The notes below the pieces were generated by a model. The model ran no database searches. It was not told the DNA's origin and worked only from the letters and a program-made list of their open reading frames with translations. A stretch of DNA of 64,000 bases from an uncultured Aquimarina sp. (GTDB lineage: Bacteria > Bacteroidota > Bacteroidia > Flavobacteriales > Flavobacteriaceae), in contig CANMDH010000001.1 in NCBI GenBank assembly GCA_947496555.1, forward strand, positions 62,001 to 126,000. The letters run 5' to 3'. Made by a program: the position numbers and the translations under genes. Of the stretch, positions 26,059 through 35,255 are shown one piece after another (the first letter of the stretch is position 1; every line of letters starts with the position of its first letter).

Positions 26059-26478
26059 CTAATCTCTAAAACGTTCCCATTTTATGAGCATAAACTTGTC
26101 TCCCAGTTCTGTTACAACAACACCAGCACCTGATAGATTGTTAACATCTAGAAAGTAAGTAGACAACTCTGAAGCATTTAAAATTTTATAGGTTGGATGA
26201 TAATCAGCATTATAAGGTCTTTTAATGCTATATTTTTTTACCCAATTCATTATACTTACATGAGAAATCCCTAAAATTCGCTCGATTTCCCTATAGGTTA
26301 ATCCCTCTAGATATAATTGCAAAGCTTTATTTACATAATAATCATCTATTTTTTTTCCTATCTTATTTACCGAAAAAAAATAGCTACAGGATTTACATTT
26401 AAAACGTTGCCTGTTATTTACTATTCCACTCTTAATATAATCACCGGAACCACAATTCGGACATGCATTAATTTTCAT
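26059..26478 (-). CDS. InsA-like zinc-ribbon/HTH DNA-binding protein, domesticated
   Basis: The 139-residue protein starts with a zinc ribbon (CPNCGSGDYIKSG...RFKCKSCSYFF; two CxxC pairs). A helix-turn-helix follows (YLEGLTYREIERILGISHVSIMNWVKKY), the arrangement of IS1 InsA and the N-termini of related transposases. There is no catalytic DDE part and no terminal inverted repeats. The C-terminal 40 residues (VVTELGDKFMLIKWERFRD) are not transposase-like. It sits immediately upstream of the porin-symporter operon on the same strand, so I infer a regulator of the acetate module. Confidence 0.75.
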   Translation of the reverse strand: MKINACPNCGSGDYIKSGIVNNRQRFKCKSCSYFFSVNKIGKKIDDYYVNKALQLYLEGLTYREIERILGISHVSIMNWVKKYSIKRPYNADYHPTYKILNASELSTYFLDVNNLSGAGVVVTELGDKFMLIKWERFRD

Positions 26479-26702
26479 GTATACTTATTTAGCATAAATA
26501 TAGCAATTTAGCGTTAAATACGTTAAACAAACACTGTTTTTCATTAATAAAAAACAAAAGAAATCTTAAAATACTATTGAATTTACTACTACTAGTGCAT
26601 AATAAAACAAAAGTTAAAAACGTTTTGTTCCCATAAAATTTTGATTTAACCCAATAGTTTTATTAGCTTTTCAACCTTAAAAAGAAATAATAAATCGGCC
26701 CC

Positions 26703-27062
26703 ATGAACAATAAAAAACTAACTCAGTATGCCATTTACGCAGTTGCGGTTCTGTGTGCTGCTTTAATTAATGAGCATATTATTAAATATGTAAAAAAACA
26801 TATTGAACAAGATGGATATCTTTTGGTGATTATAGATATGGCTATTGTGGTACTAATTTTTGCTCCTGCATTTGGGTTGGTCACCAAATACACTAAAAAA
26901 CTATCTCAGGCATACCTGAAGACTTCAAAAAAATTCTCTAGCACTAATAAAAATGGGACTCTTTTTGGTTTTACTATTGCAATTTTTATTTTATTTATTC
27001 TATATGCCAGTTTGCGGCATAATATTAATGTAATCGATGATTTGAAAAGATTAGTTCCTTAG
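26703..27062 (+). CDS. Small membrane protein, unknown function
   Basis: The 119-residue protein has three hydrophobic segments (about residues 8-25, 40-60 and 86-103) with Lys-rich loops. It is convergent with the isomerase gene, with stops only 3 bp apart. No family is recognised. The 224-bp region in front of it is very AT-rich and shows no clear feature. Confidence 0.6.
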   Translation: MNNKKLTQYAIYAVAVLCAALINEHIIKYVKKHIEQDGYLLVIIDMAIVVLIFAPAFGLVTKYTKKLSQAYLKTSKKFSSTNKNGTLFGFTIAIFILFILYASLRHNINVIDDLKRLVP

Positions 27063-27065
27063 AAT

Positions 27066-27971
27066 CTAAACATCGCAAATTGTAATCCCTTCTTTTAATG
27101 CTCTCAACGTATCATCATATGTAGGGATAAACTCTTGCGCTACATATCCTTTAAAACCAGTTTTTACTATAGCTTTCATAATCGCCGGGTAATTAAGCTC
27201 CTGGTTGTCATTAATTTCGTTTCTTCCAGGAACTCCTCCGGTATGGTAATGATTAATGTAATTATGATACTTTCTAATGGTGGCAATAATATCACCTTCC
27301 ATAATCTGCATATGGTAAATATCATACAATAGTTTAAAATTTGAAGAGCCTATTTTATCCACCAAAGCCACTCCCCAGGGAGTGTGATCACATTGATAGT
27401 CCTTATGATCTACTTTACTATTAAGCAACTCCATTATTAAAGTTACATTATTCTTTTCGGCATGTTTTACCAGCGGATTTAATCCAATAGCGCACTGCTC
27501 CCATCCTTCTTCATCAGAAATACCATTTCGATTTCCAGAAAAAACAATGACCTGTTTTATCCCTTCATGTGAAGCTTTAGAAATAAGTTCAGTATACTCT
27601 TTCTGTAATTTCTCATGATTTCCGGGATCATTAAACCCGTGTGTAATACTAGCAAAAGTGTCTGTAGCCAGGGAACACTTTAACTTGACATCCCGAACAA
27701 TTTTCCATTCATCTGGTTTTAATAAGTCGATTGCTTTTAAACCTATGCCCTTTCCTTTTTGAGCCAATTCTTGTAAAGGAACTTTTTGATAACACCACCT
27801 GCATACTGAATGATTTATATTCCCTTTTAAAGATACAGGAAGACTATTAGTATTATTGTCTACAGAGTCTTTTGTTTGGCCTGCTATCATTGTACCACCA
27901 ATGCTCATAGCTCCAACACCTAGTGATATGTTTTTAACTGCTTGTCTTCGGTTTATCTTTTTCTGAGCCAT
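27066..27971 (-). CDS. Exported hydroxypyruvate-isomerase-like TIM-barrel protein
   Basis: The 301-residue protein has a twin-arginine-like start (NRRQAVKNISLGVGAMSIGG). The mature part is an AP-endonuclease-2-type TIM barrel: HSVCRWCYQKVPLQEL, GIKQVIVFSGNRNG, LIMELLNSKVDHKDY, and a late HYHTGGVPGRNE with the metal-binding His and Glu. These match the hydroxypyruvate isomerase (Hyi) group of sugar isomerases. Export would make it periplasmic. It follows the PfkB kinase gene by 59 bp on the same strand. The substrate is unknown. Confidence 0.82.
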   Translation of the reverse strand: MAQKKINRRQAVKNISLGVGAMSIGGTMIAGQTKDSVDNNTNSLPVSLKGNINHSVCRWCYQKVPLQELAQKGKGIGLKAIDLLKPDEWKIVRDVKLKCSLATDTFASITHGFNDPGNHEKLQKEYTELISKASHEGIKQVIVFSGNRNGISDEEGWEQCAIGLNPLVKHAEKNNVTLIMELLNSKVDHKDYQCDHTPWGVALVDKIGSSNFKLLYDIYHMQIMEGDIIATIRKYHNYINHYHTGGVPGRNEINDNQELNYPAIMKAIVKTGFKGYVAQEFIPTYDDTLRALKEGITICDV

Positions 27972-28030
27972 GGTTAAAATGATTAAATGTGTCTTTTAAA
28001 GATACTATTTTGTCAGCATATCATTCTTTA

Positions 28031-28915
28031 TTAGCTTTTACTTTTTATAAAATCCTGTATTTGTTTTTTTGTAAATACAGGATTGGCACCTTTACTACCT
28101 GCAACCATAGCACCAACGGCACAAGCAAAATCAATAGACTTTTGTGGATCATTTCCATGAAGTAATTCCGAAATCAAAGTAGCCAAAAATGAATCTCCGG
28201 CTCCAACTGTATCCACTACTTTTACCTTATATCCCGAATTATTACAGAAGGCATTGTTATAGAATAATGTAGCTCCTTTTCCTCCTTTGGTGATGCATAT
28301 TTGATTTGTATTGGTATATGTTGCGATTGCCTTTACCTGGTCCTCAAGGGTATTTTTGTGTATTTTGAAATGTGCACAAATCTCTACTAGTTCTTCATCA
28401 TTTAATTTTATAAAATCCGCTTTCTTCATTAATTCTGAAAGTAAGATAGCATCGTAATGAGGGGGTCTTAGGTTTACATCTAAGATCTTAAACTTTGCAA
28501 TATCTAGTAGCTGAAATAATGTATCTCGAGAAGCATCATTCCTACTAGCTAAACTTCCAAATATAATGGCATCAGACCGTTTTACCTCTTCTTTTATGAC
28601 TTCTGAATATTCTATAAAATCCCATGCTACGGGTTGGTTTATTTCATAGGTGGCGGTATTTTCATGATCCAATATAACCAGAACCTCACCCGTTTTATAT
28701 TGTTTATCAACCTGAAATGTATTCGTGGGTAACCCCCGTTCTTCTACATACTTCATTATATCTTTTCCCAAATCATCATTACCGATTTTAGTAATTATAG
28801 AAGAATCTATCCCCATACTTTTAAGTCGCAAAGCAACATTAAGAGGGGCTCCGCCAATTTTTTTATGTTTAGGAAATATATCCCAAAGTACTTCTCCGAA
28901 ACAGGTAATTTTCAT
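28031..28915 (-). CDS. PfkB-family sugar kinase, fructokinase-like
   Basis: The 294-residue kinase opens with MKITCFGEVLWDIFPKHKKIGGAPLN, typical of fructokinase-like ribokinase-family members. It carries the signature DTVGAGDSFLA with the catalytic Asp, and an ITKGGKGATLF strand. The length is normal for the family. It probably phosphorylates a hexose such as fructose, a family-level inference. It is distinct from the KDG kinase at 59033. Confidence 0.88.
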   Translation of the reverse strand: MKITCFGEVLWDIFPKHKKIGGAPLNVALRLKSMGIDSSIITKIGNDDLGKDIMKYVEERGLPTNTFQVDKQYKTGEVLVILDHENTATYEINQPVAWDFIEYSEVIKEEVKRSDAIIFGSLASRNDASRDTLFQLLDIAKFKILDVNLRPPHYDAILLSELMKKADFIKLNDEELVEICAHFKIHKNTLEDQVKAIATYTNTNQICITKGGKGATLFYNNAFCNNSGYKVKVVDTVGAGDSFLATLISELLHGNDPQKSIDFACAVGAMVAGSKGANPVFTKKQIQDFIKSKS

Positions 28916-28963
28916 CTATTTAATATTTGATTCTAAGATACTATTTATCGCTGAACAAAAACA

Positions 28964-28994
28964 ACCCCCACAGGTTAACAACTCCTCTGGGGGT
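28964..28994 (-). terminator. Terminator of the arginine/proline operon
   Basis: ACCCCCA-CAGG pairs with CCT-CTGGGGGT around a 9-nt loop. On the minus strand it is followed by TTGTTTTTG. It lies 45 bp after the argH stop and before the sugar kinase gene. Confidence 0.75.
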
Positions 28995-29038
28995 CTAGAC
29001 TGAAGCCAAAAAATTAAACTAACTCAACTTACACTCAA

Positions 29039-30316
29039 TTAAACTTGCTTCAGTTTCTCTTCTATGCTTTTAAGGCACAAATTATTTATACTTCCAATAT
29101 GTGTGTGTTTTGTATTTTTTTCTGGTTTATAATTTGCATTCTCTATGTCTTTTCCAATTTTTACATAAGCATCTCTAAACGACATTCCGTTCATCACCAA
29201 AGTATTCAGAGTATCTACACTAAAGAGATAGTCATACTTGGGATCATCCAGAATACTTTTGTTAACTCTGATATTTTTTAGCGCATATATTGCCATTTCT
29301 AACGATGCCTTTATGTCTTGGATAGCAGGCACGATTCCTTCTTTAAGCAACTGAAATTCTCTATGATACCCACTTGGTAAATTGTTAGTCAACAGGGTTA
29401 GCTCATAAGGCAACGCTTGAATTTTGTTACATTTCCCTCTGATCAGCTCAAATACATCTGGATTTTTCTTGTGAGGCATAATACTGGATCCCGTTGTAAA
29501 CTCTGAAGGAATACTCATGAAGTCAAAGTTCTGACTCATATACAAACATACGTCCATTGCCAGTTTTGAAAGTGTTGCTGCTACACTACTTACCGCAAAA
29601 GCAGTAGACTTTTCAGATTTTCCTCTACTCATTTGGGCTGCTACTACATTAAACTTTAAAGTTTCAAAACCTAATTCTTTTGTGGTAAATTCTCTATCTA
29701 TTGGAAATGAACTACCATAGCCTGCAGCACTCCCTAAGGGATTTTGATCTACTACTTTTAGTGCCGCATTTATGAAATGTATATCATCAACAAAACTCTC
29801 GGTGTATGCCGAAAACCAGAGCCCAAATGACGAAGGCATTGCAATTTGTAAATGTGTATATCCGGGTAGTAGAACTTCTTTATACTTTTCTGCAGAATCC
29901 AATAGATTTTGAGATAGTTCTTTGACCAAAGATTTAATTTGTTGCAACTCGTCTTTTAAATACAAATGCATCGCTACCAACACCTGATCGTTTCTGGATC
30001 TGGCCGTATGAATTCTCTTTCCGGCATCTCCAATTCTTTTGGTTAATTCGAACTCTATTTTTGAGTGAACATCCTCAAACTGATCTTCAATAATAAAAGT
30101 ACCGTCTTTAATTTCTTTTTGTAGATTGTTGAGTTCTCTTTCAATATCAGAGATATCTGTATCAGATAACAAATCAATTTTATGCAACATTTTGGCATGC
30201 ACCAAGGTTGCCTTTACATCATATTTGGCAATTACCAAATCTAACTGTCTATCGTTACCTACGGTAAACATATCTATTTTCTGATCTGTTGGTAATCCTT
30301 TATCCCAGAGTTTCAT
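29039..30316 (-). CDS. argH: Argininosuccinate lyase
   Basis: The last step of arginine synthesis splits argininosuccinate into arginine and fumarate. The 425-residue protein has the fumarase/aspartase superfamily signature GSSIMPHKKNPDVFELIRG. It also has VHSKIEFELTKRIGDAGKRIHTARSRNDQV with the active-site Thr/His region, and SRGKSEKSTAFAVS. It is somewhat shorter than the ~460-residue enzymes of proteobacteria but complete. It is the last gene of the eleven-gene operon and is followed by a terminator. Confidence 0.96.
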   Translation of the reverse strand: MKLWDKGLPTDQKIDMFTVGNDRQLDLVIAKYDVKATLVHAKMLHKIDLLSDTDISDIERELNNLQKEIKDGTFIIEDQFEDVHSKIEFELTKRIGDAGKRIHTARSRNDQVLVAMHLYLKDELQQIKSLVKELSQNLLDSAEKYKEVLLPGYTHLQIAMPSSFGLWFSAYTESFVDDIHFINAALKVVDQNPLGSAAGYGSSFPIDREFTTKELGFETLKFNVVAAQMSRGKSEKSTAFAVSSVAATLSKLAMDVCLYMSQNFDFMSIPSEFTTGSSIMPHKKNPDVFELIRGKCNKIQALPYELTLLTNNLPSGYHREFQLLKEGIVPAIQDIKASLEMAIYALKNIRVNKSILDDPKYDYLFSVDTLNTLVMNGMSFRDAYVKIGKDIENANYKPEKNTKHTHIGSINNLCLKSIEEKLKQV

Positions 30317-30352
30317 TTTCTACTATTTTAATCTCTATGCGTACTATTATAG

Positions 30353-30372
30353 ATTCCAGTCTACGCTGGAAT
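30353..30372. repeat. Small REP-like palindrome between argE and argH
   Basis: ATTCCAG and CTGGAAT pair around TCTACG, followed by GACA. The 'ATTCCAGTCTACGCTGGAATGAC' wording is of the same class as the intergenic repeat at 11949. It lies in the 72-bp gap inside the arginine operon. Confidence 0.5.
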
Positions 30373-30388
30373 GACAACTTAATGTTGA

Positions 30389-31453
30389 TCAAACAATTCC
30401 TTCTAATATTTTTATATACAATGCTACTCCTTCTTTGATTTCATCTACACAGATAAATTCGTCTGCAGAATGAGATCGTGTTGAATCTCCTGGTCCAAGT
30501 TTTAATGAAGGACAACTTAACACCGATTGGTCCGATAATGTTGGCGACCCATAAGTAGTTCTTCCTAAAGTGATACCCGATTTTACAATAGGGTGATCTA
30601 TTGGAATTGAAGAAGATCCCAGGTGCAATGACCTTGGTTTCACCTCAACATTTTTGGGCATTGCTTCCTTTACAATTTCCAGAACCTCTTCGTTTTTGTA
30701 TTTATCATTTACCCTTACATCTACCACCAGATCGCAATGAGAAGGAACCACATTATGTTGTTTTCCCGCATTTAGCTGTGTTACTGTCATTTTTACCTTA
30801 CCAAGGGTTTCAGACTCTTTTCCAAATTCATATTCTTTGAACCATCGAATTACTTCTAGGGCGTTATAAATAGAGTTATCGTTATTGGGATGCGCCGCAT
30901 GACTTGCTGTTCCATTAACCGAAACATCTAACACCAAAAGTCCTTTTTCGGCGACTGCCAATTGCATTAATGTGGGCTCTCCAACGATACCAAACTCAAC
31001 ATTTTTCAAGTATTTTAATACGCTTTTTAATCCAAGTGGACCGCTACTTTCCTCTTCGGCTGAAGCTACCATCACAAAATTGTAGTTTATATCTTTTCTA
31101 TCATAGAAATATGTGAATGTCGCCAATAGAGAAACCAAACACCCTCCGGCATCATTACTACCTAATCCATAAAGTCTTCCATCTTCAACAAAAGCTTTGA
31201 ATGGATCATTGGTATAATTACCATTAGGTTTTACAGTATCATGATGTGAGTTTAGTAAAATTGTAGGCTTAGCTTCGTCAAAATACTTGTTGTATGCCCA
31301 AATATTGTTATTCTCCCTTTCGAAAGAAATATCGTATTGTTTGAACCAATCCTCAATAATTAAAGCGGTTTTATCTTCTTCTGAAGAAAAAGATGGAGTT
31401 TCTATCAACCGATGTAATAGTTTAATGCCGTTATTTGTTAGTTGTTCTATCAT
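30389..31453 (-). CDS. argE: M20 deacylase, ArgE-type (acetyl/succinylornithine or citrulline)
   Basis: The 354-residue metallopeptidase shows the M20 metal ligands: NSHHDTV, LGSNDAGGCLV, SAEEESSG, IVGEPT and near the end RSHSADEF. It sits between argB and argH in the arginine operon. In Bacteroidota pathways using an N-acylornithine transcarbamylase, the deacylase acts on acylcitrulline instead of acylornithine. Given Ser90 in the adjacent transcarbamylase, the acyl group may be succinyl. The gene symbol follows the position and family. Confidence 0.88.
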   Translation of the reverse strand: MIEQLTNNGIKLLHRLIETPSFSSEEDKTALIIEDWFKQYDISFERENNNIWAYNKYFDEAKPTILLNSHHDTVKPNGNYTNDPFKAFVEDGRLYGLGSNDAGGCLVSLLATFTYFYDRKDINYNFVMVASAEEESSGPLGLKSVLKYLKNVEFGIVGEPTLMQLAVAEKGLLVLDVSVNGTASHAAHPNNDNSIYNALEVIRWFKEYEFGKESETLGKVKMTVTQLNAGKQHNVVPSHCDLVVDVRVNDKYKNEEVLEIVKEAMPKNVEVKPRSLHLGSSSIPIDHPIVKSGITLGRTTYGSPTLSDQSVLSCPSLKLGPGDSTRSHSADEFICVDEIKEGVALYIKILEGIV

Positions 31454-31550
31454 AATTAGTCCTTGAGTTTTTGGGTATGTGAGTATTTGAGTTCCTTTTT
31501 AATTTTACTTTTGAGCTAACTCATCTCTAACTTACTCACCACTACACACC

Positions 31551-32327
31551 TCACAAACTCAATGTGGTATGTTTTGTTTGGTTATCTTTTATAAATTCTG
31601 CGTTAGCAATATGCACTTTACTTACATTTTTCTGTAATGCATCAAAACAATTTTGCAGTTTTGGTAACATTCCATCAGCAATCACTTTAGCATCTATTAA
31701 TTGGGTATACTTTTCTAAATCTATATGCTCTATCACAGAATCCTTGTCATTAATATTTTCGAGAACCCCTTTCAACTCAAAACAATAGAATAAAGACACT
31801 TCATATTCTTTACCCATAGCCGAAGCAATTTCCGAAGCAATCGTATCTGCATTGGTATTAAACAATTGTCCGTTTGCATCATGCGTAACCGCACAAAAGA
31901 CAGGGGTAATTCCAAGCTCCAAGATTCCCTTAATCGTTTTTGCATTTACTTTGGTTACATCCCCCACATATCCATAGTCAATAAATTGTACTGGTCTTTT
32001 TTCAGCCAAAATCACATTGGCATCTGCCCCTGTAAATCCCAAGGCATTACAACCGTATTTCTGCAGACCAGAAACGATTGTTTTATTCAATAATCCTGCA
32101 TACGTCATTACCACTATATCCAAATTCTCAGCAGAAGTTATTCTTCGCCCATCAATCATTTCTGTCTTAACCCCAAGTTTAGAAGCTAACTGAGTAGCAG
32201 ATCTCCCTCCACCATGCACCAAAATTTTTGGTCCCTCTACCTTAGAAAAGCTTTCTAAAAAGGAATTTAAAGAATCTTGGTTCTCGATTATATTTCCACC
32301 TATCTTGGCTACTAATAATTTTTCCAT
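31551..32327 (-). CDS. argB: N-acylglutamate kinase
   Basis: The enzyme phosphorylates N-acetyl- or N-succinyl-glutamate, the second step of the pathway. The amino-acid-kinase motifs KIGGNIIEN, LVHGGGRSATQLASKLG, FNTNADTIASEIAS and DGMLPKL are visible. I choose ATG at 32327 (MEKLLVAKIGG), 2 bp after the argF' stop; a longer frame begins 15 bp earlier inside argF'. The length (258) is normal. Confidence 0.95.
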   Translation of the reverse strand: MEKLLVAKIGGNIIENQDSLNSFLESFSKVEGPKILVHGGGRSATQLASKLGVKTEMIDGRRITSAENLDIVVMTYAGLLNKTIVSGLQKYGCNALGFTGADANVILAEKRPVQFIDYGYVGDVTKVNAKTIKGILELGITPVFCAVTHDANGQLFNTNADTIASEIASAMGKEYEVSLFYCFELKGVLENINDKDSVIEHIDLEKYTQLIDAKVIADGMLPKLQNCFDALQKNVSKVHIANAEFIKDNQTKHTTLSL

Positions 32328-32328
32328 C

Positions 32329-33273
32329 TTACGCATTTTCAAGAATTTTCTTCAACACCAATTGAGCGGCATACGTTCTATTGTTAGCTTGTTCAATCAC
32401 TATTGAATTTTCACTGTCGATTACCGCATCTTCAACTACTACGTTTCTTCTTACAGGTAAACAATGCATAAATTTTGCATTATTTGTAATATTCATTTTC
32501 TCCTGGGTAATCTCCCAACTTTTATCCTCTCCTATTTTTCCATAATCATTATATGAGCTCCAATTTTTGACATAGATAAAGTCTGCATCTTTAAATGCAC
32601 TTTCCTGGTTGTAATCAATGGGCACCTCTTTAGTAATTTCACTGGCTAACTCAAATCCCACTGGGTGGGTAATTACAAAATGAGCATCCATGTGTTGCAT
32701 CATCTCTACAAAAGAATTGGCAACAGCCTGTGGTAGGGCTTTTGGATGCGGTGCCCATGATAGTACAACCTTTGGTTTATCTGTTTTTTTATGTTCGGTA
32801 ATTGTTATGGCATCTGTTAAAGCTTGTAAAGGATGACCCGTAGCACTTTCCATATTAATGACAGGAATAGCAGCATACTTAATAAAGCTTTTTAATACCT
32901 TCTCACTATAATCATCTTTTCTATCCTCTAACTTAGCAAAAGCACGAATTGCTAATACATCACAATATTGTGAAACCACTTGTGCGGCTTCTTTTACATG
33001 TTCAGAATTTCCTTGATCCATTACAGTTCCGTCGCCGTATTCCAGGGACCATCCTTCTCCTGTAAAATTCATTACGATTACATTCATACCCAAATTCATG
33101 GCCGCTTTTTGAGTACTTAAACGGGTACGCAGACTCGGATTAAAAAACAACAGTCCAATAGTTTTGTCTTTTCCCAATTGGTTATGGGATAATGGTGCTT
33201 TCTTTAACTCAATAGCTTCTTGTACCCAAGTATTAAGGGAATCTATATCCTGTATGGAAAAATAGTTCTTCAT
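32329..33273 (-). CDS. argF': N-acylornithine carbamoyltransferase, probably succinyl type
   Basis: The 314-residue enzyme has FNPSLRTRLSTQ (carbamoyl-phosphate site) and MHCLPVRRNVVVEDAVID. The HCLPVRR motif marks the acetyl-/succinyl-ornithine branch rather than ordinary ornithine carbamoyltransferase. The specificity position in MDQGNSEH is Ser90, where Bacteroides fragilis SOTCase has Pro90 and Xanthomonas AOTCase has Glu92. Published mutants of that Glu (to Pro, Ser, Ala or Val) turn AOTCase into SOTCase, so succinylornithine is the likely substrate. It overlaps proB by 4 bp. Confidence 0.93.
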   Translation of the reverse strand: MKNYFSIQDIDSLNTWVQEAIELKKAPLSHNQLGKDKTIGLLFFNPSLRTRLSTQKAAMNLGMNVIVMNFTGEGWSLEYGDGTVMDQGNSEHVKEAAQVVSQYCDVLAIRAFAKLEDRKDDYSEKVLKSFIKYAAIPVINMESATGHPLQALTDAITITEHKKTDKPKVVLSWAPHPKALPQAVANSFVEMMQHMDAHFVITHPVGFELASEITKEVPIDYNQESAFKDADFIYVKNWSSYNDYGKIGEDKSWEITQEKMNITNNAKFMHCLPVRRNVVVEDAVIDSENSIVIEQANNRTYAAQLVLKKILENA

Positions 33274-34079
33274 CTTACTTCTATTTTCGCTTCTATATTT
33301 TCTTTATTAATTCTGGTAAATGGAACTTTATCATTAATTGCATCTATCATGAAATTATCCTTCAATCCATTCACTATCCAAGTTTCAATATTTGAATTTT
33401 GCGCTATTTTGGCCGCTTCGATCTTAGATTTCATTCCTCCCGTTCCATGAGAAGAAATGGAAGACACTACTTCATTTTCTAACACCTTAATATCATGTAC
33501 TTCTTTTATGGTTTGATAAGTACTGTTCTCAACAGATGCTCTAGTACATATTCCATCTGTATTGGTTGCAATCACTAACAAATCTGCATCTAGTAATGCA
33601 GCAGTAAGACCTGCTAGTTTATCATTATCTCCAAACTGGATTTCATCGGTGGCTACCGTATCATTTTCATTAATAATAGGTATGTAATGATTTGCAACCA
33701 GTACATTAATTGTGTTAACAATATTCTTTTTTGATTGCTTTCTTTCAAAATCAGAATATGATAGTAAGCATTGCGAGGTTAACAGACCCAGATCCCTAAA
33801 GCTTTCTTGAAATATCCGCATTAGATGTGGTTGTCCAATAGATGCCAGGGCTTGTTTTACATTGATTTCTTTTCCGTTACTTTCTAAATTCACAAATTGT
33901 TTTGCAACAGCAATGGCTCCTGAGCTTACAATCACAAATTCGTATTCGTCTTGTAAGGCCATTATCTGCCTACCAATATCCTCTATTTTGCCTCTGGAGA
34001 TTTGATCGGTCTCTTTGGTAAGGGTATTGGATCCTATTTTTAATACAATCCTCTTTTTATCTAATTTGCCCATCGCCAT
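33270..34079 (-). CDS. proB: Glutamate 5-kinase, short form
   Basis: The first step of proline synthesis phosphorylates glutamate. Motifs: KRIVLKIGSNTLT, VSSGAIAVAK, NENDTVATDEIQFGDND and SSHGTGGMKSKIEAA. At 269 residues it consists only of the amino-acid-kinase domain and lacks the C-terminal PUA domain of the E. coli enzyme. The start region overlaps the end of proA by 23 bp and the end overlaps argF' by 4 bp, so translation is tightly coupled. Confidence 0.96.
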   Translation of the reverse strand: MAMGKLDKKRIVLKIGSNTLTKETDQISRGKIEDIGRQIMALQDEYEFVIVSSGAIAVAKQFVNLESNGKEINVKQALASIGQPHLMRIFQESFRDLGLLTSQCLLSYSDFERKQSKKNIVNTINVLVANHYIPIINENDTVATDEIQFGDNDKLAGLTAALLDADLLVIATNTDGICTRASVENSTYQTIKEVHDIKVLENEVVSSISSHGTGGMKSKIEAAKIAQNSNIETWIVNGLKDNFMIDAINDKVPFTRINKENIEAKIEVR

Positions 34080-35253
34080 GTATATACCATTTATTTGTTA
34101 CCAAATGCTGTAATCCAATAGGACCTCTTTGGTGTAATTTATCTGTACTTATTGCCAATTCTCCTCCCAAACCTAGCTGAAAACCATCGGTAAATCGTGT
34201 CGATGCATTATGATACACAGCCGCACAATCTACTGATGACATAAAGGTTTCGGCCTCCTTTTCATTTCTAGTAATAATTGCAGCAGAATGTCCTCCACTG
34301 TATTCATTTATTGTCGAAATTGCATCCCTCGCATTTTCAGTCTCGCCGATAACAATTTTATAATCCAAAAACTCTTCATGCCATATTGTTTTGTTTGAAA
34401 TAGGGGTAACTTCTTCGTATTTTGAAAGCGAAGTATCTCCTAATATTTCAACATCGTAGTTTTGAAGCGTTGCGATCAGGTTCCTTACAAAATCCTCTTT
34501 ATTCGGAAGGTTTTTGTCAATCAATACCTTATCAACAGCATTACAAGCCGAAATTTTATCCGTTTTTCCGTTGATAATGTTATCTAACGCCAGAGCTCTA
34601 TCTGCTTCTTTATGCACATACACAAAATTATTTCCTCTACCGCTTACAATAACAGGACAGGTGGCATGGGTTTTTACAAACTCAATTAGTTTTTCTCCGC
34701 CTCGCGGAACAATAAGATCCACATTTTGCGTAGGTTTTTCTAAAAATGCCTGAGTTTCTATTCTGTTATAATTTAGATATGCTACCCAATCGGTTGTGAT
34801 ATTATTTTCTGAAAGTGCCTGGTGCCAAAGTTTTACAATTTCAAGATTAGAATTGAGTGATTCCTTTCCTCCTTTAAGTAAAATTTTATTACCTGATTTA
34901 AAAGCAATTCCTGCAGCCTCGATAGTTACATCGGGTCTTGATTCATAAATAATCAGCACTGTACCAAAAGAAGCTGTTTTATTGAATATCTGCATTCCAT
35001 TATCATGGTTAAATCTGAATCGTTCCACTCCAACCGGATCATCTTGTTGTACCAATTGCTGAAGGGAAGAAATCATCCCATTGATCTTTTCATCATCTAC
35101 TTTTAATCGGTCGTACATGGCCTTATCATTTCCAGAGTAACTTTTCAAATCCTTTTGATTCATCTCCAGTATAGCTACTCTGTTTTGATCTACCAAAACA
35201 GCCATTTTTTCTAAAACCGAATTTCTTTGCGATATGTTTAATACTAAGCTCAT
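34057..35253 (-). CDS. proA: Gamma-glutamyl phosphate reductase
   Basis: The 398-residue aldehyde-dehydrogenase-fold enzyme reduces glutamyl-5-phosphate to glutamate semialdehyde. It has YESRPDVTIEAAGIAFKSGN, VPRGGEKLIEFV, the catalytic Cys in KISACNAVDKVLI, and the C-terminal STRFTDGFQLGLGGELAIST signature. It starts 2 bp downstream of argD and overlaps proB. Confidence 0.96.
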   Translation of the reverse strand: MSLVLNISQRNSVLEKMAVLVDQNRVAILEMNQKDLKSYSGNDKAMYDRLKVDDEKINGMISSLQQLVQQDDPVGVERFRFNHDNGMQIFNKTASFGTVLIIYESRPDVTIEAAGIAFKSGNKILLKGGKESLNSNLEIVKLWHQALSENNITTDWVAYLNYNRIETQAFLEKPTQNVDLIVPRGGEKLIEFVKTHATCPVIVSGRGNNFVYVHKEADRALALDNIINGKTDKISACNAVDKVLIDKNLPNKEDFVRNLIATLQNYDVEILGDTSLSKYEEVTPISNKTIWHEEFLDYKIVIGETENARDAISTINEYSGGHSAAIITRNEKEAETFMSSVDCAAVYHNASTRFTDGFQLGLGGELAISTDKLHQRGPIGLQHLVTNKWYIHGDGQIR

Positions 35254-35255
35254 TA

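Noticed and set aside
26059-26478. A complete insertion sequence
   Set aside because: There is no catalytic transposase domain, no inverted repeats and no target duplication around it.
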